Below are positions 50,509 through 58,270 of a stretch of DNA of 64,000 nt, piece by piece. The notes under the pieces are model-generated. The model was not told the origin of the DNA. It was given only the letters and a program-made list of their open reading frames with translations, and did no database searches. How positions within the stretch are numbered: position 1 is the stretch's first letter; each line of letters opens with the position of its first letter. This DNA comes from Candidatus Peregrinibacteria bacterium CG10_big_fil_rev_8_21_14_0_10_55_24. Its GTDB lineage: Bacteria; Patescibacteriota; Gracilibacteria; Peribacterales; Peribacteraceae. Made by a program: the position numbers and the translations under genes. Location: the NCBI GenBank assembly GCA_002772745.1, contig PFDV01000003.1, forward strand, positions 62,001-126,000. Reading direction: 5' to 3'.

Positions 50509-51015
50509 ATGGAAGTATCTTCTCCGAAATCTCCATTCCGCGCGGCATTCGAAGATTATTCTCGTTGTGCACCTCCCACGGAGGAACACAGAGAGGCAAT
50601 CCTATCAGTATTTTCCGCTCAGGTGCTCACAGAGGGGTCGGATCCACTGCAGAGGTACCCCGAACTTCTGCGTCAGCTGGAGGGCGCACGCGCTGTGTAC
50701 GACCTGAAACCCTGCGAGTTCTGGGATTTACGGGAATTGCTGCACCTCCAACGCGAAATATACCTCAGTCAGATGCTGCAGAGTGGGCGAGCAGACAATC
50801 TCGAGGTCCATGACCGAGAATTGGCATACTTGCAACATCAATTCCGTGAGGACAACAGAGTAGATATTTCCTGCATGCACCTGGAACGTGATACTCGGGA
50901 TCAATGTGCGCAATGTCTACTGGACTCTGGCAGCCGACAACGCTGCACCAGAGTGTGCCGGGCACGACAATCTCAACCTGTGCAGGAATCATCGGAGGAA
51001 CTCTTGCAAGCGTGA
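50509..51015 (+). CDS. Hypothetical protein, 168 residues, Cys-rich C-terminus
   Basis: I do not recognise it. It is charged and helical (EEHREAILSVFSAQVL, LLHLQREIYLSQMLQ) with a cysteine-rich C-terminal third (CMHLERDTRDQCAQCLLDSG, CTRVC). The CxxC pattern could bind zinc. TATCGT lies nine bases before the ATG, leaving about 3 bases of leader. It is followed by the SAM riboswitch of metK, 31 bases later. Confidence 0.5.
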   Translation: MEVSSPKSPFRAAFEDYSRCAPPTEEHREAILSVFSAQVLTEGSDPLQRYPELLRQLEGARAVYDLKPCEFWDLRELLHLQREIYLSQMLQSGRADNLEVHDRELAYLQHQFREDNRVDISCMHLERDTRDQCAQCLLDSGSRQRCTRVCRARQSQPVQESSEELLQA

Positions 51016-51045
51016 GCGTTGCCCGGTAGGCTCGCCCCACATCAT

Positions 51046-51158
51046 CGCTCTATCCAGAGTGGCGCGGAGGGAACCGGCCCCGTGATGCGCCCCCCAACTC
51101 TTACGACTTCTGTCGAAGTAAGTGGGACATCCGGCCCCCCATGGGGAGAGATAGAACT
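51046..51158 (+). promoter_or_regulatory. SAM riboswitch (SAM-I/S-box clan)
   Basis: The RNA upstream of metK carries the conserved core of the SAM-I clan: CCAGAGTGG, GGAGGGAACCGGCCC, a kink-turn GTGATGCG, and CCAACTC. The closing helix P1 pairs TCTATC (51049-51054) with GATAGA (51150-51155), and the end AGAGATAGA fits the family. P3 (CTTAC to GTAAG) is present near 51100-51122. It probably turns metK down when SAM is plentiful. The expression platform (51159-51238) has an imperfect hairpin with no T run, so translational control or another mechanism is possible. Confidence 0.85.
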
Positions 51159-51238
51159 GCATCCAAGCACTCTTCTCCCTCGCGGGGCAGAGCGCTTCAT
51201 CGCAATCATTATCTTTTCACTCTTACCTTCACACTCTC

Positions 51239-52390
51239 ATGTCCTACTACTTCACCTCCGAATCGGTCACCGAGGGGCACCCGGATAAGATCTGCGACCA
51301 GATCTCCGATGCCATCCTCGACAACGCGCTGAAACAGGACCCGCAAGCACACGTTGCCTGCGAGTGTCTGGCGACCACAGGGCTTGTCGTGGTCGCGGGA
51401 GAGATGCGAACCAACGGGTATGTGGATATCGCAGGGGTTACCCGCGAGACCATTCGGGAAATCGGTTACGACGACGCCACCTATGGATTTGATTACAAGG
51501 CCTGTGCCGTCATGGTGAGTATTGACGAGCAGAGTCCGGACATTGCCCAGGGAGTGGATACAGCGATCGGCCACGAACAAGGAGCTGGTGATCAGGGACT
51601 CATGTTCGGATTTGCCTGCGACGAGACTCCCGAGCTCATGCCGCTACCCATCTCGCTTGCGCATCGACTGACCAAACGGTTGGCACAAGTGCGCAGGGGG
51701 AATGGCCTAAAATACCTCCGTCCCGATGGCAAGAGCCAGGTGACGGTCGAGTACAGCGATGAGGGGGTGCCCAAGCGCTTGGAATGTGTGGTGGTCTCCA
51801 CGCAGCACAGCGAAAACGTGGAGCATGCACAAATTCGTAAGGACGTCATCAAGCATGTCATCGAACCCGTATGCGGCGATCTCTTGGACGACCGGACCAA
51901 ATTCCACATCAATCCCACGGGACGGTTCGTGATCGGAGGCCCTCCGGGCGACTGCGGACTCACCGGACGCAAGATCATCGTGGATACCTACGGAGGCATC
52001 GGGCGCCACGGCGGTGGGTGCTTCTCGGGAAAGGATCCGAGCAAGGTGGATCGCTCCGCCGCGTATGCGGCGCGCTGGATCGCCAAGCATGTCGTGCGAG
52101 CGGGGCTCGCACGACGTTGCGAAGTGCAAATCGCCTACGCCATCGGCATAGCGCAACCGGTTTCGGTGCACGTGGAAACCTTTGGTACGGGAACAAAGGA
52201 TGACCGCGCAATCGAACAGGCGGTGCAGAAGGTCTTTGACTTGAGGCCTGCGGCGATCATCGCGGACCTCGATCTCCTGCGTCCGCAGTACAGGGCGCTC
52301 GCCGCCTACGGACACATGGGACGGGAGGACCTTGGGGTTAAATGGGAAGAGACACCGCGAGTCGATTCCCTGTTGCAGGCAGTAGGATGA
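51239..52390 (+). CDS. metK: S-adenosylmethionine synthetase
   Basis: MetK makes SAM from methionine and ATP. The 383-residue protein has the signature [16 protein letters not shown], the P-loop-like [10 protein letters not shown] hexapeptide, and [16 protein letters not shown] near the C-terminus. The length is normal. It is controlled by the SAM riboswitch just upstream. Confidence 0.97.
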   Translation: MSYYFTSESVTEGHPDKICDQISDAILDNALKQDPQAHVACECLATTGLVVVAGEMRTNGYVDIAGVTRETIREIGYDDATYGFDYKACAVMVSIDEQSPDIAQGVDTAIGHEQGAGDQGLMFGFACDETPELMPLPISLAHRLTKRLAQVRRGNGLKYLRPDGKSQVTVEYSDEGVPKRLECVVVSTQHSENVEHAQIRKDVIKHVIEPVCGDLLDDRTKFHINPTGRFVIGGPPGDCGLTGRKIIVDTYGGIGRHGGGCFSGKDPSKVDRSAAYAARWIAKHVVRAGLARRCEVQIAYAIGIAQPVSVHVETFGTGTKDDRAIEQAVQKVFDLRPAAIIADLDLLRPQYRALAAYGHMGREDLGVKWEETPRVDSLLQAVG

Positions 52391-52402
52391 CAGAGTGAGC
52401 AA

Positions 52403-52460
52403 GGGTTGGGGTTCGGGTTGGACAAATTCTCCTCCCAACCCCAACCCGAACCCGAACCCG
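52403..52460. repeat. G-rich inverted repeat after metK (REP-like)
   Basis: GGGTTGGGGTT (52403-52413) pairs with AACCCCAACCC (52437-52447). Further GGTTCGG/CCGAACC units extend it. It lies between the ends of metK and the amidase-SpoIID gene, which converge, so it can also act as a two-way transcription barrier. Its core resembles 45268-45282 near the RAYT gene. Confidence 0.55.
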
Positions 52461-52462
52461 CA

Positions 52463-54880
52463 TCACGGCAGCGTCTTGATCTGCGTGAGGGGGTAGTAGT
52501 AGCGCAGGATCTCCTCGCCCGTGCGTCCTTCCTCCGCCTGTGCCTCCGCGCCGCAGCCGGACATCCCCACGCCGTGTCCGTTCATGGGGAAGCTCTTGCA
52601 CCAGGGGTCTTCCTTGCTCTGGAACACCTCGGAAAAGGGGAAATGCTTCCACCCCACTTCCTCGGGGGAACGCGTGCGACCGTCATCCGAAGAAAAGTAC
52701 GGGGTCTTTACCACTTGGCCGTCCTTGGTGATCACCTGGAGCGTGGTGCTCTCTACCGCGGCGATCCACCGGGGATTGCGCTGCGCGAAATTGGCTCCTC
52801 GGTACGCCTGAAAACGGGCAGGGGAATCATCGCCATCGTAGGGCATGCCCGGGAATTTGCGATGGAGCGGATCCATGTAGTACGCGGCGTAGCTGCGCGC
52901 GGCGATGGCGAACGCACGCTGTTTTTCGTAAGGCTCCGTGTCGGGTTCTTCCGCGAGTCCTTCCATGTACTTTTCCAGAGGAACTTCGTTGATGAGGACA
53001 AGTTCCCTGTTGAGCACACGGCACTCCAGTATCCCGTGGAACGCGTTGTCCGTCGCACGCAGGCTGGTGAGGGCGAACAGCCCGCTCTGAGGCTCAATGC
53101 GCACCACGCCCGAAGAGAGACGCAACATACCTACGCGGTACGCGCAGCTCTCGCCCTCTCGCTCCAGGAACACCGAAGTCTCCGGATACATGCGGCCGTT
53201 CACGGTGACGTAGCGGCCCGTGGTCACGGTGGCGGTGTCCCCTTGGTGAGAAGAGAGACGGATACGGATGGAACGTTCCGGATTCACATTGAGTGGGGTG
53301 GTGAGTTCCTCCAATACTTCGCTGGGGCGCTGCGGCTGCGCGGGACTCTCGGTGGTAACCGAAGGAGAAGAGTCTCCCGTAAGGGAGCGAAGCCGTCGTC
53401 CTTCACCGCGCAACGTAAAGACGATGTTGCCGATGCGTACGGTGTACGTGTTTGACTGCGGGGGGAGGAGGGCACGGATGCGGATGATCTGTGTCTCACC
53501 ACTCTTGAGTGTGTTGGGCGACAGGAGCTCTTTGCGCACGCGTACTTCCCGCCCGCCAAGTTCCTGCCATAAGCCGACGCGATCATTGGATCGCACGACT
53601 TCCGCCAAGCGCGCACGCTTGGGGACAGCGGCATCCCCGGCGCGATAACGCACCAAGAAGGTCACCTGCCCGCCGGGGAGCGTGGTGTACTCAGTTTCAC
53701 CAACGGCTTCCAGGAGCGGTTCAGTTGTCCGGGTCTCGCGCGCGAGCCGCTCTGTGCGGCGCTCAACGCTTCGATCTTGGTACTCCTTGCGTTCGGGCGG
53801 GATAATGGCGGAGCCCAAGCGACCCGCCAGAATGTGTGACCGCAGTTGCGCCATAACCTCATCCACGTAGTACCCAGGGCAGAGCGTGCTGCCGACATCT
53901 TGGTGACCGACAATCGCGGGCAACGACTCGCCGTGGAAGACCACGCGCTCATTCAGGTTCATGTTGTTCTCCTGCGCAAGGTAACTCAAAAGCCACTTCA
54001 GACTGCGCCACTGTGCTTGCGTGGGCTTCTCGATCTCAAAGTTCCCCATCAGCGCAACCCCCACAGTGCCGACGTTCGCGCAATATGCATGACCGCCCAC
54101 GACGCGGTCATCCTCTCCTTCGCGTCCCTGGTAGATCGCGCCCTTCTCGTCGACGACGTAGTGGTAACCGATGTCTCCCCACCCCAGCGTTCCTGCATGG
54201 TACTGGTAGAGCGCCCGCATGCGCTCCACACCGTTACGCTCGTCTCCGGCCACGGTGAGAGCGGTATGGTGCACGATGAAGAGGCGCACCTTTTGGGCGT
54301 AACTCTGCGGCCAACGCAATTCCTTACCATCGGTATCGGTAGTCACGGTGCGTGCGACTTTGAATTCGTCGGGATACGTGCGCTGTGTCTGGATGCAATC
54401 TGCTACGCGCCGGGAAACATCACCGGTCTCCCCTACGCCGATGGCATCGGGGTCGCTCGCCGGTTCCTCGCCAATGAGAATCTCCTCATCTGCGCCCCAC
54501 TGTTCCCGTGAGAGGATGCGCGGCTTGGTTATGGGGGTCACAGCGGCAACGGTGTAGTGTGCCGGCTCATCGGAAATCGTGAGAGGATGGAGCACATAAG
54601 GAGAACGACTCTCAATACGTACGCGCTCCACTGCGGACCCAAAGACCAGGAGTCCTGTCTCACGCGATCCGGGAGCGGCATCTGCTTCCGTGGCAAGCGT
54701 ATGCCACGAAGTCCAACCAGAAGCGATGCGCCCCTGCACTGCAGCAGATGCCTCCTGCGTAATGAGACCGAGGCTCAACGCATCAACGGGTTCAGGAAAA
54801 TGATGGGTGCGTATGGAGAGCTCTCCCCCAGAGAGAAGGAGAACAGCGCAGAGCACTGTAGCGAGGGTCAGGCGCCGCAT
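52463..54880 (-). CDS. Exported PGRP-type amidase fused to a SpoIID-like domain
   Basis: The 805-residue protein starts with a signal peptide (LTLATVLCAVLLLSGG). An amidase_2/PGRP domain follows, with ILSREQWGADEEILIGE, FIVHHTALTVAGDE (first metal His) and YHYVVDEKGAIYQGREG; HQDVGSTLCPG supplies the other metal ligands. The middle is beta-rich and lacks clear identity. The C-terminal SpoIID domain has LINEVPLEKYMEGLAEEP, QRAFAIAARSYAAYYM and GHGVGMSGCGA. Together it could cleave peptide stems and strip glycan strands in the cell wall. TATACT is eight bases before the ATG at 54880. Confidence 0.88.
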   Translation of the reverse strand: MRRLTLATVLCAVLLLSGGELSIRTHHFPEPVDALSLGLITQEASAAVQGRIASGWTSWHTLATEADAAPGSRETGLLVFGSAVERVRIESRSPYVLHPLTISDEPAHYTVAAVTPITKPRILSREQWGADEEILIGEEPASDPDAIGVGETGDVSRRVADCIQTQRTYPDEFKVARTVTTDTDGKELRWPQSYAQKVRLFIVHHTALTVAGDERNGVERMRALYQYHAGTLGWGDIGYHYVVDEKGAIYQGREGEDDRVVGGHAYCANVGTVGVALMGNFEIEKPTQAQWRSLKWLLSYLAQENNMNLNERVVFHGESLPAIVGHQDVGSTLCPGYYVDEVMAQLRSHILAGRLGSAIIPPERKEYQDRSVERRTERLARETRTTEPLLEAVGETEYTTLPGGQVTFLVRYRAGDAAVPKRARLAEVVRSNDRVGLWQELGGREVRVRKELLSPNTLKSGETQIIRIRALLPPQSNTYTVRIGNIVFTLRGEGRRLRSLTGDSSPSVTTESPAQPQRPSEVLEELTTPLNVNPERSIRIRLSSHQGDTATVTTGRYVTVNGRMYPETSVFLEREGESCAYRVGMLRLSSGVVRIEPQSGLFALTSLRATDNAFHGILECRVLNRELVLINEVPLEKYMEGLAEEPDTEPYEKQRAFAIAARSYAAYYMDPLHRKFPGMPYDGDDSPARFQAYRGANFAQRNPRWIAAVESTTLQVITKDGQVVKTPYFSSDDGRTRSPEEVGWKHFPFSEVFQSKEDPWCKSFPMNGHGVGMSGCGAEAQAEEGRTGEEILRYYYPLTQIKTLP

Positions 54881-54899
54881 GTGGGGGCAGTATAGCGGC

Positions 54900-56018
54900 T
54901 TAGGATTTGTTATGCGATGAGAGAAGTTTTTCGTATGTATCAACCATACGCTCTGCGGTAAAGAGATTCTGAGCCGTCCTGCGGCCGAGCTCTCCCATTC
55001 CCTTTAGTTTCTTCGGGAAGGAAAGACACTTGAGAATCTCCTTCTCGATTGCACGGCTCTCTCCGGCAGGAACGACGATGCCGTCCATGCCGCTCGTCAG
55101 GTACTCGGCAATGCCACAGACATTGGTAACGAGCACAGGAACACCCCGGAGCATCGCTTCGGCAACGACCAGCCCAAAGGGATCATGCTCACGGGAGGGG
55201 AGCACAAAAAGATCAATGTCTGCGTAGAAACCAGAGAGGTCCTCCACCCATTCCTTGCGCACCACACGACTCCCCAGGGGCGAGAGCATCCGATCGATAC
55301 GCTTGCTCCCCCGCCCTTTGCCCACAATTGTCAGATGCGCATGAGGAACATGCTCTACAGCCTCAACGAGGAGGTCGACACCCTTGTCGGGCGTCAGCCG
55401 CGCAACGCATCCGATGCGCAGGGTTTCCGAGTGTTTCTTCTGTGGAGTGGGAGAGGGGGCCGGAACCCCGTTGGGGATGGTAACCACCTTCAAAGGGTCC
55501 CAACCAAGATCTACATACATCTTCTTACTCAAGCCCGAGACGACGACTGTCGTCGCATGGTTGCTCAAACGTCGCAGCGCAGGAAGCCAGGGGTTCTGTG
55601 TGAGCCATCGGCCCACGCGGTCATGCTCCATCCAGAAAACAGGGATAGGGCGTGTATATACATTGTATATACATTCACCAGTAAGCAGCGGCGTGAGGAG
55701 AAGTTTTTCCGAAAGGCTCAGCATGAAAACAGCATCAATGTCACGGAATTCTCTAAAGAGCGCCTCAAGCGCTCTGCGCATACGCGCACGTCGCCAGAGA
55801 AAACTCACGGCACCCCACTTTGTGACGGGAGGGGGGCCGATTTCAAGCTCTGCGCAAGGAATGCCGCGCTCCTTACATTCTTTAAGAAGAACAGGGCAGC
55901 TCCCAAGGAACGCTACGGCATGACCGTGTGCGAGGAATCCCTCCATGAGCGTAAGAGTCTGCGATTCTGCGCCGCCCGGGGCGCTCTCCAACGGAAACCG
56001 GGTAAAGAGAATTTTCAC
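54900..56018 (-). CDS. GT4-family glycosyltransferase
   Basis: The 372-residue protein has GT-B features. The N-terminal Rossmann half contains GGAESQTLTLMEGFLAHGH. The C-terminal half has IGCVARLTPDKGVDLLVEAV and the nucleotide-sugar motif PSREHDPFGLVVAEAML (E-x7-E). It probably extends surface glycans. GTG start with TACAAT six bases upstream. The gene contains the second copy of the 24-base palindrome (55650-55673). Confidence 0.85.
   Translation of the reverse strand: MKILFTRFPLESAPGGAESQTLTLMEGFLAHGHAVAFLGSCPVLLKECKERGIPCAELEIGPPPVTKWGAVSFLWRRARMRRALEALFREFRDIDAVFMLSLSEKLLLTPLLTGECIYNVYTRPIPVFWMEHDRVGRWLTQNPWLPALRRLSNHATTVVVSGLSKKMYVDLGWDPLKVVTIPNGVPAPSPTPQKKHSETLRIGCVARLTPDKGVDLLVEAVEHVPHAHLTIVGKGRGSKRIDRMLSPLGSRVVRKEWVEDLSGFYADIDLFVLPSREHDPFGLVVAEAMLRGVPVLVTNVCGIAEYLTSGMDGIVVPAGESRAIEKEILKCLSFPKKLKGMGELGRRTAQNLFTAERMVDTYEKLLSSHNKS
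55650..55673. repeat. Second copy of the 24-base palindromic repeat
   Basis: It is identical over 24 bases to the reverse complement of 19120-19143 (core TGTATATAC, ATT, GTATATACA). Here it lies within the glycosyltransferase gene and encodes part of GECIYNVYTRPI. Confidence 0.7.
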
Positions 56019-56062
56019 AAAACCATTGTACGCGGTGCGTGCATCTGTACACTACCGCTTCC

Positions 56063-56335
56063 ATGGCGAAGCACTGGACAGGAGATCAGCGGCTGCCTGA
56101 CCCGGATCCTGACTTCGAGCGCTCCATCAAGAATCGTGGAGCATTTGATCGATTGCCGGAGTCTATTCGTCGTATCCTTCGACAATATGAGGGGGATCAG
56201 ATGCAGACGCGTCTCGTCTCGGAGCTCTCCACCTTTCCTCCGGAGCAAGTCCAGCAAATCCGTCGCGACATCATGCAGGCATTTCTCGGTGTTGTACACG
56301 ATGACAGTGGTCCCCGTGAGGATCCCACTCCATAA
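56063..56335 (+). CDS. Hypothetical protein, 90 residues
   Basis: It is not recognised. The sequence is charged and helical (RLPESIRRILRQYEGDQM, QQIRRDIMQAFLGVVH) with a proline-rich end. TACACT (56048-56053) predicts a 3-base leader before the ATG at 56063. Its last 65 bases overlap the response regulator gene on the other strand, an uncommon convergent overlap. A link with that regulator is possible. Confidence 0.5.
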   Translation: MAKHWTGDQRLPDPDPDFERSIKNRGAFDRLPESIRRILRQYEGDQMQTRLVSELSTFPPEQVQQIRRDIMQAFLGVVHDDSGPREDPTP

Positions 56336-56699
56336 GGAGCGAAGAAATGGACTGCTCAACAGTGTCGCTATCGAGCGATGTACAGATATAGGCCTCCGCA
56401 CCGGTCTCTGCCGCATTCTTCTGATAGCGCTCCAAATTGCTCGCACTTACACACGCGATGCGCGCAGAGGGATTTGCGTGTTGCAGAGCGGCGATCACCG
56501 CCGGACCTTCTGCCGTAGGGATCTCGTAGTCCACGAAAGCGAATGCGATCTGCGGACGTTTTGTGATGAGTGCCAACGCTTCTTCGGTAGTGTGGGCACG
56601 CAGGATCTCCACGCGCTTCCCCCACGCGTGTCGCACCATCCCCTCCAGCATCGCAGCTTTAGCATCGCTATCGTCGGCGATGAGGAAGAAAGGCTTCAC
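56271..56699 (-). CDS. Single-domain response regulator, conserved Lys missing
   Basis: The 142-residue receiver domain has the acidic pair in FFLIADDSDA and the phosphoacceptor Asp57 in FAFVDYEIP, then the CVSASN switch serine. The usual lysine after the fifth strand is replaced (EAYICTSLDSD), so activation may differ. TACACT six bases before the GTG at 56697-56699 supports this start over the long frame. It overlaps the 90-residue gene by 65 bases at its 3' end. Confidence 0.75.
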   Translation of the reverse strand: MKPFFLIADDSDAKAAMLEGMVRHAWGKRVEILRAHTTEEALALITKRPQIAFAFVDYEIPTAEGPAVIAALQHANPSARIACVSASNLERYQKNAAETGAEAYICTSLDSDTVEQSISSLLMEWDPHGDHCHRVQHREMPA

Positions 56700-56719
56700 G
56701 CATGCAGTGTAGCATTTTC

Positions 56720-57409
56720 TTAGAAGTACCCCAGCCACAGAAGTCCCCACGAGAGGAAGAGCGCATCGGCAACGATGTGGCTTAAAGCCGCGGCAACTGC
56801 CCCGCCCCGCCGTAACCGCACGAGGAAGCTCCAGACCACACCGGCAGCGGCAAGTCCCAGTGCAATGAGCATGAGGAGTACGGGCGTGAATCCCGGGAGT
56901 CCCCAGAAGATCAAGACATGCATCGTACCGAACGCGGTGGCAGAGAAAACGATGCCGGCCGTATTTCCCCATCGTTTGCTCAATTCCCGATCCAGCCACA
57001 CGCGGAAGTGCAGTTCCTCCACCCACGCGTTGAGGAGTGACAGAAAGAGAACAATGCCCAGTGCCGTGGCGGGAGTCGCGACAAACCGGGCATCCAATCC
57101 TGCGCGGATGATCGCAGGGTCAACGTGCAGGAGAGGACTTGCAAGTTTCACGGCGGCGATAGCCGTTCCTCCAATTCCAAGACCACTGACGATAGCCAAG
57201 AGGCGGGTTTCTCTGCAGGCAGCTCCTTGAGAAAACGGCCAGAGAATATTCCATGTATGCTTTCCGCTGCGCCAGCGCCAGATCGCGGGGATCGCAAGTT
57301 GCAGGATTTTATACAGGGATTGGAGCAGATAGCCGCTTACTCCCAACCAGAGCGTAGCGCCCTTGGCAAGGAAGGGGAGAAGGGCCAGTGCCAGAATGAG
57401 GAAGGCCAT
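56720..57409 (-). CDS. CPBP-type CAAX intramembrane metalloprotease
   Basis: The 229-residue membrane protein has the protease motif EELHFRVWLDREL with Glu131, Glu132 and Arg136. The later histidine motifs are FGTMHVLIFW and LSHIVADALFL. Bacterial CPBP members cleave small proteins or peptides; a role in processing a pilin or exported peptide is possible but not shown. The ATG at 57409 is four bases after the pilin stop, so the two form an operon. Confidence 0.85.
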   Translation of the reverse strand: MAFLILALALLPFLAKGATLWLGVSGYLLQSLYKILQLAIPAIWRWRSGKHTWNILWPFSQGAACRETRLLAIVSGLGIGGTAIAAVKLASPLLHVDPAIIRAGLDARFVATPATALGIVLFLSLLNAWVEELHFRVWLDRELSKRWGNTAGIVFSATAFGTMHVLIFWGLPGFTPVLLMLIALGLAAAGVVWSFLVRLRRGGAVAAALSHIVADALFLSWGLLWLGYF

Positions 57410-57413
57410 AACA

Positions 57414-57845
57414 CTATCGTGAAATGCGAATCGTTTCTCCGCGCTCCGCTCCCAAGGAGTCAACCGTAATACGTCCGTTCTCTTCCTGTACGATAGTGTA
57501 CAGGGTTCCTGTCCCCGTTGCTTTGGGGTCGCTGGGGATGTCCACGGCGTAGAGGCCGATGAGTATGTCCAAATCCACACCGTTCACACAACTCGGTGCA
57601 TTTTTAATGCAGATTTCCTTGGGGGTGAGCGCAGGGATATCCGCAGGGTAGAGGTTATGGTCCACGGCGTACTGGTGCACGGTATTGAGGACTGTCTGCA
57701 CGTCCATACGGCGCTGTGCATTGCGCGTATCGGCCAGTTGCTTGCTGGGATTGATCGCCGTCGTGATGCGCATCACCAGGATCGAGATGATGGCGATCAC
57801 CAGAAGGAGTTCGATGAGCGTAAAGCCGGCGCGCTTTTTCCGCAT
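57414..57845 (-). CDS. Type IV pilin (divergent third copy)
   Basis: The 143-residue protein has the leader KKRAGFTLIELLLVIAIISI, Glu5, and the same family layout as the pilins at 30157-31096 (NPSKQLADTRNAQRRMDVQT). The hydrophobic helix carries an unusual VMRITTAIN segment with Arg inside it. The ending (ETIRISR) echoes the ISVTR end of the other pilins. TAGTAT six bases before the ATG. It heads a unit with the CPBP protease. Confidence 0.88.
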   Translation of the reverse strand: MRKKRAGFTLIELLLVIAIISILVMRITTAINPSKQLADTRNAQRRMDVQTVLNTVHQYAVDHNLYPADIPALTPKEICIKNAPSCVNGVDLDILIGLYAVDIPSDPKATGTGTLYTIVQEENGRITVDSLGAERGETIRISR

Positions 57846-57878
57846 GCGCCAATACTAGCACGCTGCTCGTTGGCGATT

Positions 57879-58208
57879 TCACTGTTCCGGTTCGCAGTGA
57901 AGCAACTCGTAGATCTTGTGGCGCGTGGCGTGATCTTTCTCCAAATTGCGCGTTGCCGCACGGAGAATTCCCTTGTACATGTCGGGGTAGCGTCTGCACA
58001 GCGCTGCTGCCTGTGCCATGGGATCGGGAAGTGGCATACGGACAGTCTCATCCGGCTGTGCCAACGACTCATTTGGGAGCCCTGTTTGTCTCTGGGGTGC
58101 ATCAGAATGTTCCTGTTCTCTGCGTATGCGTTCCTGCACTTTGCGTACGGCATCGATGGCGGCTCCCATCATAGCGATGCGTTCCTCTTCCGAAGGGTGG
58201 TCTTCCAT
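57879..58208 (-). CDS. Hypothetical protein, 109 residues
   Basis: Not recognised. It has an acidic helical N-terminus (MEDHPSEEERIAMMGAAIDA), a charged middle and a C-terminal helix (RILRAATRN-like GILRAATRNLEKDH). A perfect TATAAT lies six bases before the ATG at 58208, which is strong evidence for its expression. No hydrophobic segment is seen. Confidence 0.6.
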   Translation of the reverse strand: MEDHPSEEERIAMMGAAIDAVRKVQERIRREQEHSDAPQRQTGLPNESLAQPDETVRMPLPDPMAQAAALCRRYPDMYKGILRAATRNLEKDHATRHKIYELLHCEPEQ

Positions 58209-58270
58209 AAGAGTATTATACAGATAAATTGATGTTTTATCAAAAGAGACAGGAAACGCGTTGACCAATG

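Noticed and set aside
52406-53455. 349-residue plus-strand frame
   Set aside because: It is the antisense of the SpoIID part of the amidase fusion, and its Gly/Arg/His-rich composition is typical of an antisense frame.
55185-56723. 512-residue plus-strand frame
   Set aside because: It is the antisense of the GT4 gene and the response regulator and has low-complexity, Arg/His-rich composition.
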